A stretch of 64,000 nt of DNA from Arenicola marina (lineage: Eukaryota > Annelida > Polychaeta > Arenicolidae), in assembly GCA_964019135.1 (NCBI GenBank), contig OZ025249.1, positions 35,725,759-35,789,758 of the forward strand. Direction: 5' to 3'. Of the stretch, positions 29,701-41,700 are shown one piece after another. Positions within the stretch are counted from its first letter, which is position 1; the number at the start of each line of letters is the position of its first letter. The translations under genes were made by a program, and so were the position numbers. The notes under the pieces were generated by a model. The model was not told the origin of the DNA and made no database searches. It saw nothing but the letters and a program-made list of their open reading frames with translations.

Positions 29701-32700
29701 GAAAAAATATTTACCTTGTTTAGGCAGCGGGAAGTCGATGTTGAAGTAATTCTCGAAGTACTCCAGGGTCTTGACACCAGTTGTAAGGGCATAGTCCACT
29801 TGGTCAATGGCATCGGGTCGGGCCCACACTCGGAACTGTTTAAAAAATACAACGAACGTTTTGAATAATCAAACATGTATGGGGCATTCTACGATAATTG
29901 AACAATTATGGTTCTGCCGAGGAAATCATAATAAAAAGTCGCATTTGGGCCTGTTAGTTTAATTTAGTTGGTCAAATAAATCAAGGTCATCAACAGCACG
30001 TGTTTTATTCTAGCCAGAAATCACCGGTTTATGTATTATTCGGAACGAAAGAGTCATATAGCGCTAATGATGACCTGTCCCAGAAGCCCTGTATTGTCAT
30101 TCCTTGGTGTCTCCATGGACTGAAATTTCGTTATTTCACTACGATTTCTATTTGAATTTATTACATAGATATTACAGCATGTATGAAGGGTGGTCTAATG
30201 TCAGCTATTTCCACATTTCCAGAAATATGTCACGTTGTATGCCTGTCCCATGACTTTCTGTCAGCCCTGTTACCTAGTACATTATGTGGGCTGAGAAGCT
30301 AAGTGCTCCATCCCTGTTGGTAACAAAGTTGCCCAACAGATGGCGACACTGCACAGTAATTCGTGCCACAGACACGTGGCTCTCGCTGAGAGAGAAACGT
30401 CTTCTTTACGACATCAAAGGTCATTTATGGACAGGGTATAGAATATGTGGTCAGCACTGTTACACAGACATTATGTAGATGGTCCAATATTTACCATGAA
30501 AAAAAGTTCTGACCTATTGATAGCTAGCATTACAGAGAACATCTTATGTGATCGATGTGGGCTGACAGTATGGGTCACAGGGCTGACAGTTAGATCATGT
30601 AATAGCTGTTTCTGACATTACAGCTACGTTAGCCACCTTATTCCTAGCACGGGGTATAAGGGACCCTTATCAAGTCGCCTAATAAACTTATAGCTATAGG
30701 GGGTTAGGCGGCGTCCAACCCCACCCCACCACCTTTGGGAACTAGACCATGCACTATAAGTCTGGTCTTCCAACGAAATCTATCTCTAGGTGGAGGATCC
30801 AAGAAATGGGGGATTTAACCCCGCCCCCTCCTCCTCCAGGACTGTTACATAGTTTGAAATTTTTCTCAATGACCCCTATTGGGAAGAATGCCCTTTTCCC
30901 ATGCAAACTCAAGGCCATCTGAGGTCCCCTCCCATGGGCTTGTCCAGGCGGGGGGACACAGGGGGCAGGTGCCCCCCTTTCAGACCCTAGGATATATCTG
31001 TGGCCCCCCCCTTTCAATTTATGTGCCCCCTGCCAGGGGTGGGGGGCACAGAGAGCGCGTGAACCCCCTTCCATTTCGGACCCTAAGGTATACTTAATCC
31101 CATCCCCCCTCTTTCAAATTCTATGCACCACGCTTTCAAGAATTTCAAGAATTGATGCACACGCCCCTGCCTCCTCCCATACGTAAGAAACTTGGTTCAA
31201 CACTTGCGGTCATCCCACCCCACACACAGCCTCCTTTTCAAATTTCTAGATCTACCCAGTCTTCCTGGTCTGCACCGGATCCCCCCCCCCCTTCTCCCCT
31301 TCGGCAATACGTAAAGTTTTTACCTAGTTTCCGATACCTTTCTTATTTTACAAACCTAATAATACATTCAATTAGTGTAAAAAATTAAGCAAGAGTTCAA
31401 AACTTATTTCATTTACATAATGGCAGTCTGCAGTCTGCAGCAGAAGCTAAAGAGAAAACAACTGAATTGGTCTGAAAGGAATATAACGGGCAAAGTAAAA
31501 AGCGTCAATGAAACCTGATAGAGAGCGTGAGTGCGAGTTGAACCCTAAATGATGTACTTAAGGAAAGCAATTATAACATCGGACACTCAACTCATCCATA
31601 TGACTTATTAGTCTGGTTTTGAATACTCGATTTAGTTATCGTTCGCCCTTAGTTGGAATATCCTTTGGAAATAAGGAATAAGCTTTATTTATGACTTATT
31701 GTTTGGCAAATTCAGTTGCAGATAAGCCAAAAAGTCGCCAATGTTACACGTTGATCGTTCGCTTATTAAAGTACAAAAGTTTTATCAAACGACTTTCAAA
31801 TGATAATTTACGGAGAAAATCTGGAGGATAGGTCATTATAGAAGGCAGCTGTTGGATAAAGAGGTCTGGCGACTGAGTTGGCCTTGTTTATGACTGACTG
31901 CGTATAATGATAGAAAATTGTGTTAAGATAATACAATGTTGATTTTAAACCATGTTGGTTTTAAACCATGTTTACGCCATGCTTACGTTTCTAGTTTAGA
32001 CAACATCTTTTCTGCGATCCTTTGTTACGAAATAAACAATTACAGCGAAGATATATAGTTACGCATGTATTCGTCTTTTACTCATTGTCCTGTGCATTTT
32101 CTAAATTGCTAACTTATCTATCACAAAAATACTGGACTACATATTATCTCTCGGGTGCCTAGCCTCTCTTAATTTGCACGGGCGAAGTTTGAAATGATAC
32201 TAAAAATGACCGTCACCGACTTAAAACACGCGCAGATATGAATGTTAGCCATCTCTGGTAGGCCTTTTCAGCGTATGCATGTCCAGTTACAGATGTCAGC
32301 TCTGTTACCACACATATTTCCCATTCTAAATGGTTGACGTTTCACATCATTTACAAATTAGGAATGACCGTCGCTGACGTAAAGCAGGCAAATGTGGATG
32401 GATTAAAGGCACCTCTGTTGGGCATTCTCAGCAATTGACAACACGAATGTCAGCTCTGTTACCAAACGTCAGCCCTGTTACCAGATGTCAGCTCTGTTAC
32501 AACGTGAATATAAATATTTCTTATTCTAAGTGATAGACTGTTCATGGCATTTATACTCTAAGTCATATCCCTCATATCAGTAGCAAAGTTAAGGTTTTTT
32601 TTGTAATAATACAACGATCTTTCTGCACATTAGCAGTAGCATATCAGGCCCAAAAGTGTGATGTTTGGTCGTAACAATTATTTTGGTTCATATTAATATC

Positions 32701-35700
32701 GAACTTTATCCGTTTTCAACAGTTAATTTCATAGTGAAGTGTGAGGCATATTAACCCCATACCATGTAAAGCGAATTATGAGTGAACTAATATTTATTAA
32801 AAGGTTTTAAGCGCGGGGACTTTTTGGGAAATACCTATCAACGCGTAAGCTCGGCTCTGTTTGTTTTCAAAAGCATGGATATCTAGAGGTTACACATCGA
32901 AAATATCATGTGATTTGACATTATTTTTGTCATTTTTGAAATTATTTCTGTAGAATGACCCGTATCCGATAACCACTAATTTATTGGGCTACAGTTCGAT
33001 ATAAAAAGCCCTTCAATGTATTACATTACTAGTCAATGGAAACAAATGTCGACTTCCGGATAGCGTAATTGACCCACCAAAATGTCATTGGTGTGTGTTC
33101 TCATCTCTCTGTATTCAAAGTCGCAGACGATAAAGGCCAGCAGGTACGTCGACATCTTCACTGTCTCTCGGTATATATCAGCTTCCCATCCGTTGCCTCT
33201 AAAAAAGGAAGTCGATGACGTCCATGATAACAATATTTTGCTGATAAAGATGAACACAAGTCGTCGATCTACGATTTTCCGAATTTCCCGAAGAGTCAAC
33301 ACCAACTTCGGGAAGTAAATGTGTGGTGGCAACGTCATAAAATGGGCAATTATATAACTGAAAGAGCATTATCTCTATATAACGTGACCAAAGCGAGCCC
33401 AAGCGAGCTCTTAAGGTAACATGCATGCATATTCAAAGTCCATTTCAAGCATAGGCTTACGACTTTCATTTCGCGTAACAGCCCCCATGAGAGGTTTTTG
33501 GATTCGGAGTAAATATCAGCTGTACTTAAATATATTCAGGCAAAGAGAGAACGGAGCCTATTATGTCATATCTTTAATAATTAAATCAGCCGCCCCAAAA
33601 AATTAACCAATAAATTATTCAATATTAACACTGGATGTATACTTCAAATTAAAGTTAATTCATGAGCGACGCGCTAAATGTCTGTTGCCAAGCAAAGCGC
33701 TCTTGGTGACCGCCCATCGGCTGCTGTCATTCTGAGTAGTTGTGACGTCAAAATGTTATAGTCATGACGTCACGATGTTCCTAAGCAACCGAATGAGAAG
33801 CATGTGCATGGTTTACGTCATACCGCCAAAGATATTCTTTATGGCAAGCCGAAGTGAGATTCATTTTGAATACCAATCTAGATGTATCCCCTCGGAATAT
33901 CTGAATTAATAAATATACGCTCGCCTTTTTTAGGTAGCACCTATCCATATTAGAAGAATCTATGTTTAAAACAACACTTCACATCACCATTTCGCCATTT
34001 TGTTACAAACCTGTCCTCTGTTCTAACGATATCCATGTTCGACAACGACTTCATCTCGGACTTCCTCACAAGCGTAGTGTTATAGGTAGTCTTAATTCCG
34101 GGTTCGTCGAAGCAGGGAAACGTTTTCCTGGCGTCCGTTGGCTGCATTTGAGTGGTGGCCAAGTACCTGATACACGGAGTAACTATTATTGAACGCCGTA
34201 CTTGGTATTATTAACTTTCTGTTGTGGAGTACGAAATTGATATATACATATATTTACTATGTCAATATCCAGCGTTCTTCTTTTTGTGTGTCGCCATGTT
34301 TATCCTTTAGTACTAAACTAAACGCTTAAAATAAAGTGATCTCTCTAACCTGGTTTCATCGCCGATCTTGTAGGAACTAAGGTACAGTCCGACTAAGTCT
34401 GGTCGCAACGGTCCGCTGAAGCTCATCTTCACCTTGTACCTGTCGCCCACAGTCAACATGGCTGACAGTTCAATGACCAAGAATTGTCGCACCTTGTCCT
34501 CGTGCCATGACATGATGGTGGGCACGCTACCGCCAACCATCATGTTTTCAACGCGCAGCGTCCCTTCCTCGATCGTCAACTTGTTGATGTGCATCACCAC
34601 TCGGTCCGTCGCAACTCGACACTCCACGAACACCTCCACCTCACCCTCGAACCGGAAGACATCGGGATCAGACCCGTAAAAGTCTGGCTTCAACTCCAGG
34701 TTGTAGTGCATGGGATATACATTCAGGGGTAGCCGTACGTCAACCACGGCAACTGGCGGCGGTTCGTCGTCGCTCGTCACTTCTATGAGCCACTCGCTGA
34801 TCGGTGCTTCGTTTTGCTCCATCCACTTGATGTTGGCCTTGCAGTTTTCTATGGCCTGCTCCATGGCTCGTGCTCCGGAGCCAAGGTCGGGGTTGGCCAT
34901 GCGGAATGCCTCCAGCTGTTAAGTAGATGAACCGTTAATATACGCATTTTCGAATATAATACTTATAATGTATTGCGATACTAGCGATGGCCAAATGAAC
35001 GTAAAAGATGTGCTCGAGAATTATTCCATACTTATTTACTGTTTACTATTGTTGATTTGTTTACTAATGTTTACCTGTTGCAGTTTAAAATCACTGTTAA
35101 AGGACTTCGTGATAGCAGTAATGATGTTACTCATGGTGAAGATGCTGGAACCAAACCTGAAAGAAACGAAAGTGGAGTCATTGGCCAGCATAATAAAATA
35201 ATATTCTTATAAAGAATTTCGGCCTTTTTGCCGCTGTAAATAGCTACGCCGCCACATGTATTACGTATGATGACATATTAATAAAAGTTATTAATAGTTT
35301 AAATCAGTACACATAAGTTTAACTTAACAATATAACCATGTTATACTTTGCGGTCAACGAACAAAGACGTTTTGCAAAAGCTAAACATGAAAAATTAGTT
35401 ACAGTTCTTTAAACGTGTCCCAGTTGGCGCGGAAGAAGTCCCAGGCAAATACTTCTCCAACAGGATTGTCCGAGATGTACGACATCACACTGGCTAGATC
35501 TTGTGATCGAATCTCGTCGGAGTCCAGCGACATCGAGAGAAACCTACAGCAGTGACGGTAAAGGAAATTTCAAATTTTGAGCAAATTGTTGTTAGCAATT
35601 CCATTGGCGTGTTGTTATTTTAATATTGTGCAATGTATCTTCGCGGCATTACATGTCTGTTAAATAATTTATACCTGCTGAGAATCCATGGTTCTCTGGT

Positions 35701-38700
35701 GCAGGCCATGGCAGACAGAAGACTTCTGGCCTCGGCGGCGACATTGGATGTCTTGTACTGTTCGTAGGCAAAGTTCCACTCGTCCTCGCCACCTCTCTTG
35801 ATTCCGTTGCAATAGACGGTCGACTTCAAGTCCGGCTTGATGCTACAAATCATGCGGGCAATTGAATTCGACAAATTTGCGAAACGTAATCTGGGTTATA
35901 TCATCAAAAACTCTCACCTAAAGATTAAAATAGTATACATCTTTCTGTACTTTAATCTAAATAATAAAATAATATGTATTTATTTGTGCTTTATTCTAAA
36001 TGTTAAAATAATATGTACATTACTTAAATCGCCCCCTTGGACTACTTTCACTCCTGGTGTACAGTACGCGTGACTGAGCTACAAATGAACGGTACAAAAA
36101 TGCACGGTATAATGCAAGGCCTATTTAGAGTTTGATTGCATTTCATAGCAAACTAGTAGTTCGAAGGTTAAACCGAAATCATTTACTTACGGACTGTTAT
36201 CCGGGTCATTCATCCATTGTTGGTAGAGGTTGGCAGCCTGATCGATGCAGTGGGAATGTCCCACTTCACACAAGTTGGAGAGCGCCATGACACGCATATT
36301 CCTGAAAAACAGAAAAATAGTCATGTAAGGCTGGTTATTGTCAAGTCCATAGAAAACGCACATACGCTGTAATTGATCGGCCCCAAGCAGAATTGGAAGG
36401 CAATAATAAGATTGTCGCTTAGCATAAAAGCCTGAAAGATATGTAAATGTAAAATTTTGATCAATGTTTATGCGCGTTTGAGTGTGTTGCTCATGACGAT
36501 GCTGTTTTATTCACTAACGTTCGCAGCAGCTCTTCCGTTTCGATGTCATAGTCCCAGCCAAGATCGTTGTACCGAGGCAGCATTTGCATCTCGATGTAAT
36601 CCTACAACAGACAGTACGTGTACCTACATTGTACCGGCGTCTCTTGAGCGTAGAATCGAGGAGAGACTCCACATTGGACGCCATACAAGAACAATCTATC
36701 ATCCTTGGCGTCGGGCACGATTTAATGTATGTAACGTAATTTCAACGGTTGATTTTGAGTGCCCTTCATAATACGCAGAAATGGTTTCGTGTTCCCTGTA
36801 CAGGTCACTTTGGTCATATCATTAGCCTCAGAAGTAGTTATTATGTTATGGACATGACAGAATACTGTTTGCGATACAGCTCACTAAATCACTGCATCAA
36901 CTTTATCATAGTTGTTGTTAGTCAATAAATCAGCTATTCCGTGCCAAGTTACCTCGTACGCTCCATAGGAGGCAGATCGCTGCAGCATCCGCCTCACGTA
37001 ACCGAGGTTGTTAAGTGCCGCTGCCCAAGGGACATATTCTGTCTCACTGCGCAGATATTCTGTCGTTCGTAATCCGATCAACACGTCCAAGTATCCAGAC
37101 CTGAAAGCAAGGGCTCGTTCATTATCTTCATGCCGACGTTCATTTTTTCCAATCCAAAATAGATTCTATACAAATCATAAAACAATACTTTCATTTAAGC
37201 AGGTGGCTTACTTACTTTCCAAGGTTAAATGCATCGTCTATGAGCTGCGCCCTGTTTTTCACTGGAATAACCTGTGAAAGCAATGACAAACACTTTAGTG
37301 GCGATAAATATCAAATAAATAATACCCTGCTTACGGCATAGGAGTAATATATTAATGACATGGGTCATTCAAATGGTACTTAAATTCATCCATATTATCC
37401 GTTTCACAAGTCAGTAAACTTGTCATCATTGTTACCTGGTGGTTCATCGTCAGTTGGGTCAGAAGGGCGTCCCAGTTGTTGCTGTCATAATTCACTCGAT
37501 AGTAGCCGTATTGTCCGACATTCCCCACAATCCATTCAGCGTCTGCATCCAGGTTGCCGATGGTCACTGAAGTAACAAGGCACAAGTAACAGAATGACAT
37601 TTGTTATTCAAAATGAAGACCGCAAATAACTACCGCACCGGCATGTATTATGCGACTTACCTTTTTCGCCTTCCATCCAAACAGATGCGGGATTCTCCCA
37701 TGATGGAGCCACGCTGGTCGTGTACGTCAAAGGAACCATCCACTTGTATCTACCAAGCAAATGTGATTGCCATGAATATACTAACGGTACAATATAGTTC
37801 ATGCAACAAGTATACCCAACGCACTACATTACATTCCTAGAAACTTAGGATAAGATATCAAGCTCAAGGACACAAATATAATCAGTGCAATACCCGAACG
37901 GGGACTGGTATTTATCGTCTGGGGGTGACTCTGGGTTCGTCAGGAAGTGTTCTTGTGTGGCCAGTGCCGTGCGTCCGCTCTCATCACGTGATATTTTCAC
38001 CACAGGGTAGCCCATCTGTTGCACCCAGGTGTCCATGATTTGCGGGACGTTTATGGTGGTTAACCCTTGAGCTTCTGCTTCCTGTAGTAACAATAGTAAT
38101 TTAATAAAAATATAGCAATGAAAAGGGTCTAATTGTACTACCTTACGAGTCCACAAGTAACCAACATTAAAAACATTGAGCCATTTCACATATAGTTTGA
38201 TGAGCCTTACGTTTATCATTCACCCTAATTATCATGAACATTAGTAAGGAGTTTCAAAATGCATACGCTAGGCTGAACTCTCAGACATCTTTGCAATGTT
38301 GCGCCTTAATGAAGTTGCTTTTGCTATATATAGATAAATTACCCTTAAACGAACCTCAAAAGAATGATTTGATTTAATTAAGGCGACGCATATCATTTTG
38401 AATCTGTATTAGACTGCTATGCCCAAACCCAGCTAAGAATTTCCACAACACGTCATGCACTTACTTCCTGAAGTGCCTGCCACAAGTTGGTGTGGTTAGC
38501 ATTGCCGTACGCGTATTTTCTCAAATACCGCTGTAAACAAGAATAAAATATCCTTTAGTCACACATCGGTCAACAGAGGACACTAACGTTTCTGGGCACA
38601 AATATCCATGTTTGTAGCTAGAATACACGTACAATACCACATTGATAGGCCTATATCATACATGAGTTTTGTTTTGTAAAATGTTGTCATGCACCATCGT

Positions 38701-41700
38701 TTAACTAGCAAGCAAATACTTTGCAAAACGTAATCATACCGTCAATCCAGCTTTGAATATGTCGTCACCAAGGAAGTTGTTCATCATTCGAATGACAGAT
38801 GATCCCTGAAAATAAATAATGATATACACTCCAAGTGTGGGAACAAGGAGTTCTATGTTGGTTCCATGCTAGTTCCCCGGGCCTCACGGCTATAACCTGT
38901 AATTTGCACGTTAACTACATTGCATGGCTATTCTGCACCATTGTTTTAATAATTTACCTTATACATAATTACGGGATCCTCTATGCAAGTATACATAAAT
39001 CTGACCTTCAAGTAGGAAATCTTGTCGAAGATTTCATTGATTTCTTCAGGAAGATTCACTGTGACATGCAGAGGATGTGACGAGCTCAAGCTATCCACAA
39101 GGAAGACTGGTTGTATATCGCGCACCAGATATTGCTCGAACTGCCCAATAACAAAGAAATACAGATAAAGGCGTTTCTGAGCTACAATGTAACGCTAAAC
39201 GATTCATTTTAAAATGTCAAAGACAATGTCAAAGACACACTATACGTCATCTCTCCTTTTTAGACATTTGACTTTTAGACATTTGACCGCTCGATAAAAA
39301 CACAACCTACAAGAAGCTGTTGAAAATATCACACTACTAACCATTTTCCACGATGGTAGAATTCTTTCCATGCCAATATATTCCATGTAGCTGGCAAATC
39401 CTTCGTTGAGCCAAATGTCATCCCACCAGACAGGCGTCAGCAAATTTCCAAACCACTGAAAAGACAATTGTTCAAGAATAAAATTAATGTAACATGTACT
39501 CGCCAGTGAAAAGCGATTCAAGTGAAGTGATAACTGATTTCGCGGAGTCAGGACTCAGATAAGACAAATGCCACATTAACACGCAATATTGACATGTAAT
39601 ATTAAGAGTGATAGCTCAAGCTTGATTTTTCGAGTACATAAAGTACCCTGAAGGGACGTTATACAATTATCGTTAGACGAAACTACAATGCGGAATTGCG
39701 AGAAAAGCGACAGTGAAATCGGCCAACGAAGGATTTCACAAGGAATCCAAAGCATATACAAGCGATCCGCGTACACAACCTTATTGCCAACAGATTTCGC
39801 GCATCATACCTGGTGTGCGAGCTCATGGACAACAACCTCGGCCACGCGAACTTTGTTGGAAGCAGATGACACCATCGGATCGTACAGCAGCGCCGTCTCG
39901 CGGTAGACAATCAGTCCCCAGTTCTCCATCGCCCCCGCCGCAAAGTCCGGTACAGCAATCATATCTGTCAAAACATGATTCATTATCATTAGTGACAGCG
40001 ATCCAGGCGTCGGGGTGATAATTGCACAGTATAGGCACGGTTATTCCAGAATAAATAGTACAACAATAGATCAGCCATATACTTAAAATCATAAAGTGGT
40101 CATCCGTTTTCTGAATAATAATATATGGTCGTACCTTGCTTTGGTAAGGGAAACGGGATATCAAAATATTCCTCAAAGAACTCCAGAGCCTGTACGCCGA
40201 TGCTGAGGGCATAGTCCACCTGGTCCACAGCTTCGGGTCTCGCCCAAACGCGAAACTGTGAACAAAATACAAACATGAAAGGAATTGACTGCGGCTTGGA
40301 TAGTACAAATTGGACGAATTACAACGCGCATGCTGGTGATGTATAGACAATTAACATCAAGAAGGCGGAACTACATTGGATGCAAGCCTATTAATGTATA
40401 TACTGTTGGTTCTCCACCTTCGCAGGGGTCATAACTGATTGGCACCAAATAATTCATCGTTATAAGTGCGTATGGTGATTATTAACTATTCGACAATGAA
40501 ACTTTTCGAGGTGTAGAATACATAAGATATATTATATGAAATTATGTTACTATGTTATTGTGTTGTTGATACTCACCAACACCTGACCGTTGCTTGTAGT
40601 CATTTCTTTGTACTCAAAATCGCAGATGACGAAGGCCAGGAGATAGGAAGACATCTTAACCGACTCTCGATAGACATCTGCTTCCCATCCACCATCCCTT
40701 GAAAAGATGGAGGGTCAAAATGACAAATCAAACGAAAAGTTTAAAGAAAATGTCAATATTTTGTTAAATATCGCAAAACTTCAGTCTATGAAATAGCATG
40801 CCCTTTTTCTTCTAAGTTACCTGGGTTGCGTAGAAGCGATGTCCATATTTGACAGGGATTTCATGTCGGCCTTCCTGAGCAGGGTCACGTTGAAGGTTGA
40901 TTTGAACCCAGGTTCATCAAAGCACGGAAAGGTCTTCCTCGCGTCTACTGGTGCAAACTGTGACACCGCCAGGTATCTGGAAGTACGAGGACGCATGATA
41001 CGTAATAGTGACTTGACGAGTGTGCTTGATACTGGTTGAAAACTCGTTCCCTTATATAACACATAATTAAATAGCAATTATTTATATCTCACCTGGTTTC
41101 ATCTCCGACCTTGTAGGAACTGAGGTACAATCCGATTAAGTCTGGTCGCAACGGTCCGCTGAAGCTCATCTTCACCTTATACTTGTCGCCCACAGTCAAC
41201 ATGGCAGACAGTTCAATGACCAAGAACTGTCGCACCTTGTCCTCGTGCCATGACACGATGCTGGGCACGCTACCGCCAACCATCTTGTTTTCAAGGCGCA
41301 GCGTCCCTTCCTCGATCGTCAACTTGGTCATGTGCATCACCACTCGGTCCGTCGCAACGCGACACTCCACGAACACTTCCACCTCACCCTCGAACTGAAA
41401 GGCATCGGGATCAGACCCGTAAAAGTCTGGCTTCAGCTCCAGGTTGTAGTGCATCGGATCCAAATCCAAGGGTAAGCGAACATCATCAGGTGGCTTCACT
41501 GTTGAAAGGACCGTGTCGTCGGGGCTGGTTGTCGGTGGGGGAGTAGAGGAGGAGGTGGGACTGGGAGTGGGACTAGGAGTGGGACTGGGAGTGGGACTGG
41601 GACTATGGGTGGGGGTAGTACTGGGACTAGGGGTGGGGGTAGCACTGGGACTAGGACTGGGGTTAGCACTGGGACTAGGACTGGGGATGGGGCTTGAAGT

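Noticed and set aside
30333-30345. CTCF-like word ccaacagatggcg
   Set aside because: Single imperfect match in a repeat-rich intron; not enough to call a site.
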